Shown: positions 8,651 to 18,106 of the stretch, piece by piece
Layout of the letters: each line of letters opens with the position of its first letter
Position numbering within the stretch: position 1 is the first letter of the stretch
Assembly: GCF_902833045.1 (NCBI RefSeq)
Contig: NZ_CADFDU010000002.1
Coordinates: forward strand, 124,001 to 188,000
DNA: 64,000 nucleotides
Direction: 5' to 3'
DNA from: Burkholderia sp. BCC0322
Lineage (GTDB): Bacteria; Pseudomonadota; Gammaproteobacteria; Burkholderiales; Burkholderiaceae
Notes under the pieces: model-generated
What the model saw: only the letters and a program-made list of their open reading frames with translations
Told to the model about the DNA's origin: nothing
Database searches by the model: none
Translations under genes and position numbers: made by a program

Positions 8651-9313
8651 GAGTTTTTCTCCTTGAACCTCGAACCGAACTGCTTGCGTTTGCTTTTTCA
8701 AGCTCAATCGAAATGCTTCGGACTTCGGTGCCGCCGGGCAATCAGGCAGGCCGGCGGCGCAATGCAAGGATGGGCGCGACGGACGTCACGAGACGCCGGT
8801 GTAGGCGCCGTTCAGGATGCGGTGATGAGGAGCGGCAGACAACGCTGCGATGCGGCGCGCCGGACAGGCGCCGTCCATCGCCGCGGCGCTCGCGCGGACG
8901 GGAAAGTGTACCGATGCACGGTACGCAACGGGATGACGGATAGGTGACGCGCCGGGCGTCGGGAGAAGCGTTGTTCCGGCGGGCCGACAAACGCGGGGCC
9001 GGTATTCCGGTATGAGTGCGTAAAGGCTCATCGTTGTTCTTCTGTGTATCGCGGGTGCAGGAACCGCGCGGCCGGCGCGTCCCGCTCCAAATGCACGGAC
9101 GTATCCTGCGCCGACCGGCATGCAGCGTCAAGCAGTTGTCGCAGTGCAGCGAACTACTGCGTTCCTCCTTTGGAACACGGGGAGCGAAGCGGCTTTCAAC
9201 GCGGTAAGGATTCGCAGGACTGCGACCGGTCGTGCTCGGTGAGGATTGCTTGGCATCGCTTGCGCAAGCTTCCGGATTGAAAGCTTGTCACATCGCACCG
9301 ACGGATTCCGCGT
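8651..9313. other. Gene-free region
   Basis: About 660 bp with no convincing gene. Short ORFs on both strands are Arg-rich reading-frame shadows. The right part (about 9150-9300) is AT-richer and may hold the promoter of the gene starting at 8650, but I could not identify a clear -35/-10 pair. Confidence 0.4.
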
Positions 9314-10225
9314 TTATGCGGTTGGCGCGCCGCCCTGCTCCTGCGGCAGAAACCGCTCGACCATCGCGTTGAACACCGGCAGCGCCGGATTGTCGTTGTC
9401 CGCTCGCCACGCGAGATACAGCTCGGCCGCCACGTCGGCGCCCGCCAGCGGCCGGAACATCACGCCGTCGACATGCAGTTCGCGCGCCGACGCCGGCACG
9501 AGCGCGGCACCGAGCCCCGCGCGCACGAGGCCGAGGATCGTATGCGTCTGCCCGACGTAGTGCAGGTAGTTCGGCAGCCGCCCCGCATTCGCGAACAGGC
9601 CCGAGATCAGGTCGTGGAAGTATTTCCCTTCGTTCGGCGAATACGCGATGAACGGCTGCCGATCGAGATCGTCAGGGCCGATGCGCTCGCACGCGGCGAG
9701 CGATGCGCCTTCCGCGACCGCAACCAGCATCGGCTCGCGCTGCACGAGCCGGTATTCGAGCGGCTGACGCGCGGCACGCTGGCGCACGAAGCCCGCGTCG
9801 AGCATCCGCGACGCCAGCGCATCGATCTGCACGGTCGACACCATCTCGCGCAATTCGATGTCGACGTCCGGCAGCGCGTGCGCCGCGTGCGCCAGCAACA
9901 TCGGGATCATCCGGTATGCGCTGACCGCCGTGAAGCCGAGCGTGATGCGGCCGGCGCCGCCATGTGCGACGCGCTGCGCAGCCTGCTCGGCCCGTGCGGA
10001 GAATTCGAGGATGTGCCGCGCGTCGCGCAGGAACCGCTCGCCGGCCGCGGTCAGGCTGACCTGCCGGCTGCTGCGTTCGAGCAGCGCGATGCCGAGCGCA
10101 TGCTCGAGCAGCTGGATCTGCCGGCTGAGCGGCGGCTGGGTCATGAAGAGCCGCCGGGCCGCGCGACCGAAATGCAGTTCCTCGGCGACCGCGACGAAGC
10201 AGCGAAGCTGGTGCAGTTCAATCAT
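9314..10225 (-). CDS. LysR-type transcriptional regulator
   Basis: A 303-residue protein. The N-terminal winged helix-turn-helix is typical (ELHQLRCFVAVAEELHFGRAARRL, then MTQPPLSRQIQLLE), and the rest is a substrate-binding effector domain. It is divergent from the 2-hydroxyacid dehydrogenase at 10339, with 113 bp of shared promoter DNA. In this arrangement LysR proteins normally activate the divergent gene and repress themselves, so it probably controls the dehydrogenase-transporter pair. The effector is unknown. Confidence 0.92.
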   Translation of the reverse strand: MIELHQLRCFVAVAEELHFGRAARRLFMTQPPLSRQIQLLEHALGIALLERSSRQVSLTAAGERFLRDARHILEFSARAEQAAQRVAHGGAGRITLGFTAVSAYRMIPMLLAHAAHALPDVDIELREMVSTVQIDALASRMLDAGFVRQRAARQPLEYRLVQREPMLVAVAEGASLAACERIGPDDLDRQPFIAYSPNEGKYFHDLISGLFANAGRLPNYLHYVGQTHTILGLVRAGLGAALVPASARELHVDGVMFRPLAGADVAAELYLAWRADNDNPALPVFNAMVERFLPQEQGGAPTA

Positions 10226-10338
10226 CCAATTCTTGAATCGATCGATAGTCTTTTGATGTTAGACGCATATCGATACGATTTCTATACTCGATTGCACCTG
10301 ATGCACGGCCCGCGCCGTGCACGACGACCGAGACCTTC

Positions 10339-11277
10339 ATGACCATCGACATCCTGCTCACCCAGCCGCTCCCCGACGCCATCGACGCCGAACTGTCCGC
10401 CCGTTACGCGGTGCACCGGCTGTATGCGGCCGAGCAACCGGACGCGCTGCTCGATCGCGTGGCCTCACGCATTCGCGGCGTCGTGACCGGCGGCGCGAAC
10501 GGCCTGTCCGCCGCGCTGATGGACCGGCTGCCCGCGCTCGAGATCGTCGCGATCAGCGGCATCGGCACCGACGCCGTCGATCTCGACCGTGCCCGCGCAC
10601 GCGGCATTCACGTGACGACGACGCCCGACGTGCTGACCGACGACGTCGCCGACATGGCGATGGGGTTGATCCTGATGACGCTGCGCGACCTCGGCGCCGG
10701 CGAGCGCATCGTGCGCGGCGGCCGCTGGGGTAAGGCGGCCCAACCGCTCGCAACGCAGGTGACCGGCAAGCGGCTTGGCATCGTCGGGCTGGGCCGCGTC
10801 GGACGCGCAATCGCGCAGCGCGCGCAGGCGTTCCGGATGCCCGTCAGCTATTTCGGCCCACGCGAGCATCGCGACAGCGGCTATCGCTTCGTGCCCGACC
10901 TCATCGCGCTCGCGCGCGACAGCGACGTGCTCGTGATCGCGGCATCGGCCGATCACGGCAACGTGCTCGTGACGGCCGACGTGCTCGCCGCGCTCGGCCC
11001 CCAAGGATTCCTGATCAATGTCGCGCGCGGCAAGCTGGTCGACGAAGCCGCGCTCATCCGCGCGCTCGCCGACAGCACGATCGCCGGCGCCGGCCTCGAC
11101 GTATTCGCGAACGAGCCGCACGTGCCGGCCGCGCTGCTCGAGCTCGACCGTGTCGTCGTGCAGCCGCACCGTGCGAGCGCGACCCGCGAAACCCGCGAAG
11201 AGATGGGCCGGATCGTGCTGGCCAATCTTGCCGCGTGTTTTGCCGGCCAGCGCCCGCCGACCAGCGTCACGCGCTGA
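10339..11277 (+). CDS. D-isomer-specific 2-hydroxyacid dehydrogenase
   Basis: A 312-residue NAD(P)-dependent enzyme of the hydroxypyruvate/glyoxylate reductase group. The dinucleotide motif GLGRVG lies near residue 151. All three catalytic positions are visible: Arg in NVARGKLVDE, Glu in DVFANEPHVP and His in VVQPHRASAT. It reduces a 2-oxoacid such as hydroxypyruvate, glyoxylate or a gluconate-type ketoacid. The substrate cannot be fixed from sequence alone. The next gene downstream, after 71 bp on the same strand, is a transporter of the glucarate/tartronate type, which suggests sugar-acid catabolism under the divergent LysR regulator. Confidence 0.88.
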   Translation: MTIDILLTQPLPDAIDAELSARYAVHRLYAAEQPDALLDRVASRIRGVVTGGANGLSAALMDRLPALEIVAISGIGTDAVDLDRARARGIHVTTTPDVLTDDVADMAMGLILMTLRDLGAGERIVRGGRWGKAAQPLATQVTGKRLGIVGLGRVGRAIAQRAQAFRMPVSYFGPREHRDSGYRFVPDLIALARDSDVLVIAASADHGNVLVTADVLAALGPQGFLINVARGKLVDEAALIRALADSTIAGAGLDVFANEPHVPAALLELDRVVVQPHRASATRETREEMGRIVLANLAACFAGQRPPTSVTR

Positions 11278-11348
11278 TCCCCGCGCCGCACGGCGGCCAC
11301 CCGTTACAACACCGGATGCCTCCGCACGACGGAGGCCAGGAGACACGC

Positions 11349-12713
11349 ATGCCCAATCGATCCAGCGGCGCCGCCCTCGCCGCGTCGCCCGCCGCCTCGC
11401 GCACGATCGGCCGCGTCCGCTATGCGGTCCTCGCGCTGATTTTCGCAGTCACCGTCATCAACTATGCGGATCGCGCAACGATGTCGATCGCCGGAACCGG
11501 CGTCGCTCACGACCTCAGGCTGACGCCCGTGCAGCTCGGCATCGTCTTTTCCGCGTTCGCGTGGGCCTATGCGATCGGCCAGATCCCGGGCGGCTGGCTG
11601 CTCGACCGCTTCGGCGCCCGGCGCGTGTACGGCCTGAGCCTGCTGCTGTGGTCGGTCTTCACGATGCTGCAGGGCACGGTTGGCTGGCTCGCCGTGCAGG
11701 GCGCGGCCGCCACGCTCGCGCTGTTCGTCATGCGCTTCATGCTCGGCCTCGTCGAATCGCCGGCGTTCCCGGCCAACTCGAGAATCGTCGCGTGCTGGTT
11801 CCCGACCGCCGAACGCGGCACGGCATCGGCCCTGTTCAATTCGGCGCAGTACATGGCCGTCGTGCTGTTCACGCCCGCGATGGCCTGGCTCACGCATGCG
11901 CTCGGCTGGGAGCACGTGTTCCTGTGGATGGGGATGCTCGGCATCGCGCTCGCCGCGCTGTGGTTCGCGTGGTATCGCGAGCCGCACGGCCATCCGCGCG
12001 TGAGCGACGCGGAACGCGACTATCTGCGCGCGCACGGCGCGCTCGTCGATCTCGAGGCAAACCGCGTGCGCCATCGGCCGCGCGTGTCGTGGCACGACGT
12101 GTCTCAACTGTTCCGCCACCGGAACCTGTGGGCGATCTACATTGGGCAGTACTGCATCACCGCGCTCACCTATTTCTTCATCACGTGGTTCCCGATCTAC
12201 CTGATCAAGGGCCGCGGGATGACGATCATGGAGGCCGGCTGGGTCGCCGCGCTGCCGGCGATCTGCGGGTTCACGGGCGGCGTGCTCGGCGGCGTACTGT
12301 CGGACTGGCTGATCCGGCGCGGCATGCATCCGTCGAAGGCACGCAAGACGCCGTTCGTCGTGGGAATGGCGATGGCGACGCTGCTCGTGCTGGCGAACGG
12401 CGCATCGTCGAACGCGGTCGTGATCGCGCTGATGACGATCGCATTCTTCGGCAAGGGGCTCGCGGCGGTCGGCTGGGCGGTGCTCGCCGACACGGCGCCG
12501 GAAGGGATGGTCGGGCTGAGCGGCGGCGTGTTCAACGGCCTCGGCAACATCGCCGGGATCGTCACGCCGCTCGTGATCGGCTACTTCGTCGCCAGCACGG
12601 GCTCGTTCGCCGGCGCATTATGGTTCGTCGCTGCACACGGCCTGCTCGGCATTGCCGCGTACGGATGGCTCGCGGGTCGCTTCGAGCGGATTCGCATCGC
12701 GCCGCGCGCATGA
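11349..12713 (+). CDS. MFS transporter, anion:cation symporter family (GudP/GarP-like)
   Basis: A 454-residue major facilitator protein with twelve predicted membrane helices. The N-terminal INYADRATMSIA and the GWLLDRFGARRVYG loop between helices 2 and 3 are hallmarks of the anion:cation symporter subgroup, which includes glucarate, galactarate and phthalate carriers. The start at 11349 follows AGGAGAC at good spacing; the frame extends upstream without support. Location 3' of a 2-hydroxyacid dehydrogenase gene suggests that it imports that enzyme's sugar-acid precursor. Confidence 0.88.
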   Translation: MPNRSSGAALAASPAASRTIGRVRYAVLALIFAVTVINYADRATMSIAGTGVAHDLRLTPVQLGIVFSAFAWAYAIGQIPGGWLLDRFGARRVYGLSLLLWSVFTMLQGTVGWLAVQGAAATLALFVMRFMLGLVESPAFPANSRIVACWFPTAERGTASALFNSAQYMAVVLFTPAMAWLTHALGWEHVFLWMGMLGIALAALWFAWYREPHGHPRVSDAERDYLRAHGALVDLEANRVRHRPRVSWHDVSQLFRHRNLWAIYIGQYCITALTYFFITWFPIYLIKGRGMTIMEAGWVAALPAICGFTGGVLGGVLSDWLIRRGMHPSKARKTPFVVGMAMATLLVLANGASSNAVVIALMTIAFFGKGLAAVGWAVLADTAPEGMVGLSGGVFNGLGNIAGIVTPLVIGYFVASTGSFAGALWFVAAHGLLGIAAYGWLAGRFERIRIAPRA

Positions 12714-12762
12714 ACCTCGTCGCGGCACGTGCGGTTCGCGCGATGCATGCCCGCTCGGATCG

Positions 12763-13731
12763 TCACGCGCGCTTGCGGCCACCCGGCGTCTGTTCGGTCG
12801 TCAGCCGGTCGAGTTCGCGCAGGTCGTTCTCCAGCGCGGGCGTGAGCGTCGTGCGCAGGTGGTCGAGGAACGTGCGGATCTTCGCGTCGAGATAACGGCG
12901 GGTCGCGTAGACGGCATACACGCTCACCGTCTGCAGCCGATACTCGGGCAGCACGCGGATCAGCCGCCCTTCGCGGATGTCATCGAGCACCGTGTACAAC
13001 GCGACGCACGCGATCCCGCGCCCGGCGCGCACCGCGACGCACAGCGCGTCCGGCACGTTGACCTGGAACGGCGCGGGCTGCAGCGCGTAGACGGTCTCCT
13101 CGCCATCGCTGCGCTCGAGCCGCCATTCGCCGGCCGGCGAGGCGGGCGTATCGAGGCGCAGGCACACGTGGTTCGGCAATTCGTCGGGCGACTGCGGCGT
13201 GCCGTGGCGCGCCAGGTATTCGCGCGACGCGACGAGCACGCTGCAACTCGTGCCGCAGGTCTGCGCGACATAGCCCGAATCGGGCAGTTGCGACGCCGTC
13301 ACGATCGACACGTCATAGCCCTCTTCGACGAGATTCGGCATCCGCTGCGCGAGCGTCAGCTCGACCGACACGTCGGGGTTGTCCTCCTGGTAGCGCACGA
13401 TCGACGACACGACGTGACTCTGCCCGAGCCCCGTCATCGCATGGATGCGCATCTTGCCGCTCGGCCGCAGCAGCGCGTTGCGCGCCTCCGCGTTCGCGTA
13501 GTCGATTTCCGCGAGGATCGATTTCGCGCGCTCGAAATAGCGTTCGCCGCTTTCGGTGAGGCCGAGATGGCGCGTCGTGCGATGCAGCAGCCGCGTCTGT
13601 ACGTGCGCTTCGAGGTTCGATACCGCGCGCGACACCTGCGCGGTGGTCGCGTCGATTTCCTTCGCGACCGCAGTAAAACTGCCGGCTTCGACAACGCGCA
13701 CGAACAGGCGCATGTTTTCGAGCATGTCCAT
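12763..13731 (-). CDS. LysR-type transcriptional regulator
   Basis: A 322-residue LysR protein of the group that begins MLENMRLFVRVVEAGSF. The helix-turn-helix covers about residues 18-40 and includes TTAQVSRAVSNLE. The C-terminus is basic (GGRKRA). It is convergent with the MFS gene and divergent from the HPP-CBS gene, 364 bp away. The target is unknown; this subgroup often regulates unlinked oxidoreductase or efflux genes. The ATG at 13725 (MLENM) is an equally good start. Confidence 0.9.
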   Translation of the reverse strand: MDMLENMRLFVRVVEAGSFTAVAKEIDATTAQVSRAVSNLEAHVQTRLLHRTTRHLGLTESGERYFERAKSILAEIDYANAEARNALLRPSGKMRIHAMTGLGQSHVVSSIVRYQEDNPDVSVELTLAQRMPNLVEEGYDVSIVTASQLPDSGYVAQTCGTSCSVLVASREYLARHGTPQSPDELPNHVCLRLDTPASPAGEWRLERSDGEETVYALQPAPFQVNVPDALCVAVRAGRGIACVALYTVLDDIREGRLIRVLPEYRLQTVSVYAVYATRRYLDAKIRTFLDHLRTTLTPALENDLRELDRLTTEQTPGGRKRA

Positions 13732-14012
13732 TGAATTGGCTTGGGGAGAGTCAGTGGGGAGGCGTCGGCAGCGCTCGCGTCAGATGAGGAACGGAACGCA
13801 GCCGCGAACCACGTCGAATCGATCACCGTGCCGGGAGAAAGGCGGGAGAGCGGGCATCGCGTACGTGGTTCTGGCATGACGGGGGGATTCAGTGGCCCGA
13901 ATTGTACGCCGCCGCAGACAAATTTGCGCGGTTCCCCTGCCCGCAAGCTCTCATTGCATGAAAGGTTTTTGCAAGCAGCGCGCATCTCGCACATGCAACG
14001 GCTTGATGCAGC
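13732..14012. other. Intergenic region left of the HPP-CBS promoter
   Basis: Nothing recognisable beyond an AT-richer stretch near 13960-14010. The promoter and operator of the next gene follow at 14013-14042. Small reading frames here lack ribosome sites. Confidence 0.4.
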
Positions 14013-14042
14013 GCGACAATTTATATCACAACACGATATAAT
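14013..14042 (+). promoter_or_regulatory. Promoter with MarR-type operator upstream of HPP-CBS gene
   Basis: A perfect inverted repeat TATATC-N7-GATATA lies at 14022-14040. It overlaps a perfect -10 box TATAAT (14037-14042) with a GCGACA -35-like hexamer at 14013-14018. A near-identical repeat lies before the marR gene at 15348-15366. A repressor bound here would block transcription of the HPP-CBS gene. Confidence 0.7.
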
Positions 14043-14095
14043 TCGCGGCTTGTCGCTGCGCGCATCCGCGCCGTCACCTTTACCGCTTACCGTCC

Positions 14096-15271
14096 ATGTC
14101 GTCAGGCTCCCCTCAACCGCGCCGCACGTTGCGGCAATGGCTGCATAGCTTCGTTCCCCATCCGATGTCGCTGGGCTGGCGTGAGCGCCTGCGCTCGTGC
14201 ACCGGCGCGCTCGTCGGCATCGCGACGGTCGGCGTGACGATGCGGCTGCTGCCCGGCGTGCCGGGCCTCGTGCCGCTGCTCGTCGCGCCGATGGGCGCGT
14301 CGGCCGTGCTGCTGTTCGCCGTACCGGCGAGCCCGCTCGCGCAACCGTGGCCGATCATTGGCGGCAATCTCGTCGCCGCGACGGTCGGTGTCGCGTGCGC
14401 CCAATGGATCGCCGATCCGATCACGGCCGCCGCAGTCGCGATCGCATGCGCGATCGGAGGCATGTTCGTGCTGCGCTGCGTGCACCCGCCGTCGGGCGCC
14501 GTCGCGCTCACGGCCGTGGTCGGCGGCCCGGCGATCCATGCGCTCGGGTTCAGATTCGTGCTGGAGCCGATCGTGCTGCAATCGGCCATCCTGCTGTCGG
14601 CCGCGCTCGTCTATCACGCACTGACCGGGCACCGCTACCCGCACGGCGGCGTGCGCGCCGAAGCGCAACCGCAGGCAGGCGGCGCCACACCCGCGCGAGG
14701 CGGTTTCACGCGCGGCGACCTCGACACGGTGCTGAAGCGCCGCGGCGAATGGCTCGACGTCGATCCGGACGATCTCGAAGCCCTGCTGCGCGAAACCGAG
14801 ATGCAAGCGTATGCGCGCACGTTCGGTCGGCTCACGTGCGCCGACCTGATGACGAAGAACGCCATCGAAGTCGCGCCGTCGACGTCGGTGACGGCCGCGC
14901 TCACGCTGCTCGACCGCCACCGCGTGAAGGCGCTGCCCGTCGTCGACGGCGAAGGCCACCTGACCGGCATCGTCACGCGCGCCGACCTCACGCGCCGGCT
15001 GCACCGCCCGACCCCGCTGTGGCAACGCCTGTCCGCGCGGCTGCCGCAAGCGTTCGGCGGCCAGCCGGCGAGCGTCGCCACCGTGATGACGCGCGACGTC
15101 GCATACGCGCCGGAAACGATGCCGATCACCGCGCTCGCCGCGCTGTTGACGCATTCGGGCCACCACCACATTCCGGTCGTCGATGCATCTCACCGGCTCG
15201 TCGGGATCATTACCCAGACGGATCTCGTCACGGGCCTTTATCGGCAGACGCAGATGCTCGAGGCGGCGTAA
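14096..15271 (+). CDS. HPP family membrane protein with tandem CBS domains
   Basis: A 391-residue protein. Residues about 25-185 form an HPP-family membrane domain with four or five helices and the signature VHPPSGAVAL (His-Pro-Pro near 130-132). After a linker, a pair of CBS domains occupies about 240-385; DLMTKNAIEVAP and VMTRDVAYAP are the paired starts. CBS pairs bind adenosyl ligands and gate transport. Related HPP proteins have been linked to nitrite or other anion transport in plastids. The neighbouring gene is a ClC channel that also ends in CBS domains, and the MarR gene lies between them. This suggests one anion-handling regulon. Confidence 0.87.
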   Translation: MSSGSPQPRRTLRQWLHSFVPHPMSLGWRERLRSCTGALVGIATVGVTMRLLPGVPGLVPLLVAPMGASAVLLFAVPASPLAQPWPIIGGNLVAATVGVACAQWIADPITAAAVAIACAIGGMFVLRCVHPPSGAVALTAVVGGPAIHALGFRFVLEPIVLQSAILLSAALVYHALTGHRYPHGGVRAEAQPQAGGATPARGGFTRGDLDTVLKRRGEWLDVDPDDLEALLRETEMQAYARTFGRLTCADLMTKNAIEVAPSTSVTAALTLLDRHRVKALPVVDGEGHLTGIVTRADLTRRLHRPTPLWQRLSARLPQAFGGQPASVATVMTRDVAYAPETMPITALAALLTHSGHHHIPVVDASHRLVGIITQTDLVTGLYRQTQMLEAA

Positions 15272-15347
15272 CGCATGCAGCGCACGTAACGCCACGTCAC
15301 GGCCTGCTCGACACGGAGTGCATCCAATCCGCCACGATTCGGCCATT

Positions 15348-15368
15348 TATGTCATGTTGTGATATATT
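15348..15368 (+). promoter_or_regulatory. Second MarR-type operator, upstream of marR gene
   Basis: TATGTC-N7-GATATA (15348-15366) has the same 6-7-6 geometry as the repeat at 14022-14040 with one mismatch. The spacer is close to the reverse complement of the first one. A -10-like TATATT lies at 15363-15368. The placement 38 bases before the marR ATG indicates autoregulation. Confidence 0.7.
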
Positions 15369-15403
15369 AATCGCTGCCGAAACTGACTGTCCGACCGCCC
15401 TCG

Positions 15404-15817
15404 ATGAACGATACCCGACGCGCGCTGGCGAAAAGCGATTTCCAGCAACTGTCCGAATTCCGCTACCAGATGCGCCGCTTCGAGCGCTTCTCCGAGCGAG
15501 CCGCGCAAAGCGAAGGCGTAACGCCGCTGCAATACCTGCTGCTGCTGCACATCAAGGGTTATCCGCATCGCGAATGGGCAACCATCGGCGAACTCGCGGA
15601 ACGCCTGCAGGCGCAGCATCACGGCGTCGTTGCGCTGGTCACGCGCTGCGAAGCGCTTGGCCTCGTGAAGCGCAAGACGAGCGAAGCGGATCGCCGGCAG
15701 GTCGAGGTCCACCTCGAGCCGGCCGGCGAGACACTGCTCGCCCGTCTTGCGGCCATGCATCGCGCCGAGCTGAAGTCGCTCAAGGACGCGTTCCAGGTTC
15801 CCCAGATCGATTACTGA
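15404..15817 (+). CDS. MarR family transcriptional regulator
   Basis: A 137-residue winged-helix protein. The core runs from VTPLQYLLLLHIKG through IGELAERLQAQHHGVVALVTRCEALGLV (recognition helix) to the wing KRKTSEADRRQVEVHL. It lies between HPP-CBS and ClC-CBS genes, all on the plus strand. Matching palindromes precede it and the HPP gene, so it probably represses both, and the ClC gene, whose ATG is only 20 bp downstream, by cotranscription. The inducer is unknown; MarR proteins often respond to phenolic compounds or oxidants. Confidence 0.9.
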   Translation: MNDTRRALAKSDFQQLSEFRYQMRRFERFSERAAQSEGVTPLQYLLLLHIKGYPHREWATIGELAERLQAQHHGVVALVTRCEALGLVKRKTSEADRRQVEVHLEPAGETLLARLAAMHRAELKSLKDAFQVPQIDY

Positions 15818-15837
15818 CCCTTGCATTTTCCACGCCG

Positions 15838-17625
15838 ATGAACAGATCACACAAACGCGATTTCGCGACCAACGACCGCCTGCCCAGGATCGCGTTGCTT
15901 GCCGCCGGGATCGGCCTGCTCGGCACGCTGGCCGCATTCGTGCTGTTGGGGCTGATCCACTTGTTCACGAATCTGTTTTTCTACCAGCAGTTCTCGTTCG
16001 TCGACCGTCCGCCCGCGAACAACACGCTGGGCGCATGGGTGATCGTGATCCCGGTGATCGGCGGGCTGATCGTGGGGATGATGGCGCGTTTCGGTTCGGA
16101 AAAGATTCGCGGCCACGGCATTCCCGAAGCGATCGAGGCGATCCTGTTCGGCAAGAGCCGCATGTCGCCGAAGGTCGCGATCCTCAAGCCGCTGTCGTCC
16201 GGCATCGTAATCGGCAGCGGCGGCCCGTTCGGCGCCGAAGGCCCGATCATCATGACGGGCGGTGCGCTCGGCTCGCTGATCGCGCAATGCGTGCACGTGA
16301 CCGCTGCCGAGCGCAAAACGCTGCTCGTCGCCGGTGCGGCCGCCGGCATGACAGCCGTGTTCGGCACGCCGGTCGCCGCCGTGCTGCTCGCGGTCGAACT
16401 GCTGCTGTTCGAATGGCGCCCGCGCAGTTTCCTGCCGGTCGCGCTCGCGTGCGCGGTGGCCGGTTTCGCTCGCGCCGTATTCTTCGGCGTCGATCCGCTG
16501 TTTCCGCTGACCACGGCGGCACCGACACCCGTTGCGCTGCTGTCGTGCATCGTCGCGGGCCTGCTGTCGGGCACGCTCGCGTGCGGCCTGTCGGCGGCCC
16601 TGTACCGCGTCGAGGACACCTTCGCGAAGCTGCCGGTGCACTGGATGTGGTGGCCTGCGCTTGGCGCGATCGTGATCGGCATCGGCGGCTGGCTCGAGCC
16701 ACGCGCGCTCGGTGTCGGTTACGACGTGATCGGCGACCTGCTGCATCAGCACATCGCATTGAAGATCGCGCTCGCGCTGCTGATCGTGAAGGCCGTGATG
16801 TGGGTGATCGCACTCGGCTCGGGCACGTCGGGCGGCGTGCTCGCCCCGCTGCTGATGCTCGGCGCCGGCCTCGGCGCCGTGCTGTCGCCGATGCTGCCGG
16901 GTGGCGATCCGGCGCTGTGGCCGCTCGTGTGCATGGCCGCGACGCTCGGCGCCACGCTCGGTGCCCCGCTGACCGCGATCGTGTTCGCGTTCGGCCTCAC
17001 GCATGACGCGAACGCGCTGCTGCCGCTGCTCGCGGCGACGCTCGTCGCGCACGGCTTCTCGACCATCGTGATGAAGCGCTCGATCATGACGGAAAAGATC
17101 GCGCGCCGCGGTTATCACATCTATCGCGAATACGGCGTCGATCCGCTTGAGCGGCATGACATCGGCGAAGTGATGACCTCAGCCGACCGGCTCGTCACGA
17201 TCGACGGCGCCGCGACGCTCGATACCGTCGAGTCGCAGTACTTCGGCGCGAAGCAGACGCACCGTGCGTACCCGGTCGTGCAGAACGGCCGCCTGCTCGG
17301 TCTCGTCGATCGCGCGACGCTCGATGCGCAGCGCACCCAGGCCGCGGCCGACACGCCGATCTCCGCTGCGTTCGCCAACCACGCGCCGGTTGTCGCGCAT
17401 GCGCACGAAACGTGCCGCGTCGTCGCGTCGCGGCTCGCGATGCTCGGACTCGAGCGCCTGCCCGTCGTCGCCGGCGAGCAATCGATGCGCATCACCGGCA
17501 TCGTGTCGCGCAGCGACCTGATCAAGCCCGCGCGCCAGCACTTCGACGACGAACAGAAGCGCGAGCGCTTCCGCCCGATCGTCCCGGCCAACCTGCGCGA
17601 CATCGGCACGCGCAAGGCCGGCTGA
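15838..17625 (+). CDS. ClC family chloride channel/transporter with C-terminal CBS domains
   Basis: A 595-residue ClC protein. The selectivity and gating segments are present: GHGIPEAIEAI, the GPFGAEGP motif near residues 129-136 with the gating glutamate intact, and GGVLAPLLMLGAGLG. A CBS pair occupies about residues 445-575 (VMTSADRLVTIDG, then a divergent second copy ending GIVSRSDLI). It moves Cl- or other halides across the inner membrane, as a channel or a Cl-/H+ exchanger. The start at 15838 is taken where similarity begins, 20 bp after the marR stop. Upstream in-frame sequence is a shadow of the HPP-CBS and marR genes. Confidence 0.93.
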   Translation: MNRSHKRDFATNDRLPRIALLAAGIGLLGTLAAFVLLGLIHLFTNLFFYQQFSFVDRPPANNTLGAWVIVIPVIGGLIVGMMARFGSEKIRGHGIPEAIEAILFGKSRMSPKVAILKPLSSGIVIGSGGPFGAEGPIIMTGGALGSLIAQCVHVTAAERKTLLVAGAAAGMTAVFGTPVAAVLLAVELLLFEWRPRSFLPVALACAVAGFARAVFFGVDPLFPLTTAAPTPVALLSCIVAGLLSGTLACGLSAALYRVEDTFAKLPVHWMWWPALGAIVIGIGGWLEPRALGVGYDVIGDLLHQHIALKIALALLIVKAVMWVIALGSGTSGGVLAPLLMLGAGLGAVLSPMLPGGDPALWPLVCMAATLGATLGAPLTAIVFAFGLTHDANALLPLLAATLVAHGFSTIVMKRSIMTEKIARRGYHIYREYGVDPLERHDIGEVMTSADRLVTIDGAATLDTVESQYFGAKQTHRAYPVVQNGRLLGLVDRATLDAQRTQAAADTPISAAFANHAPVVAHAHETCRVVASRLAMLGLERLPVVAGEQSMRITGIVSRSDLIKPARQHFDDEQKRERFRPIVPANLRDIGTRKAG

Positions 17626-17683
17626 CCCACCGCGCAGCGCGCCACCCTCACTGCGCACACCCCGCTCGCACCACCTCTTCCGC

Positions 17684-17716
17684 GCGATGCGGCACGCCCC
17701 TCGCGTGCCGCATCGC
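17684..17716 (+). terminator. Terminator-like hairpin after ClC gene
   Basis: A perfect 14-bp stem GCGATGCGGCACGC / GCGTGCCGCATCGC with a 5-base loop lies about 60 bases after the stop. It lacks a clear T-run, so it is an imperfect intrinsic terminator. Confidence 0.6.
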
Positions 17717-18106
17717 ATTCCGCCGCTTCCCGCGTTTGAAGTTGGTTAACAATTCGACGAGCGAAAGTTTGTCATCATGGTACTCATGCGACGGGGCCAT
17801 CAATCAGCCATTCCACTTCGCGATCAAATAAAGAGTCGCGGCACGGCATGCAGACACATGCCGCTCGCCGCGGCCGTCACGTCACCACACGACCGGGCAG
17901 CGCGCCGACCACGCAACGCATGACGTCGTGCCGCACACGATGCATGCCGTGCCGCAGCAAAGTGCAAAGCATCGGAGCCGTCGTTTGGCAAGCGCGTTAA
18001 CAACTTGTTTCGGAATAGCCGGAACCGTGCTCGTTCGATGCAATCTCACTGTTACGCAGTCCTGCTGCGCATCCCACTCAATCAATCACGACTCGAGGGA
18101 GATAAC
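17717..18106. other. Intergenic region before small secreted protein
   Basis: About 390 bp without a credible gene. AT-richer stretches near 17740-17830 and 17995-18095 could hold promoters for the gene at 18107. I could not assign hexamers with confidence. Confidence 0.4.

Noticed and set aside
8742-9131. Arg-rich ORFs in the gene-free region
   Set aside because: Several mutually overlapping frames with no initiation signal; typical of non-coding high-GC DNA.
14197-15837. Long in-frame extension upstream of the ClC gene
   Set aside because: It overlaps the HPP-CBS and marR genes in another frame; ClC similarity begins only at 15838.
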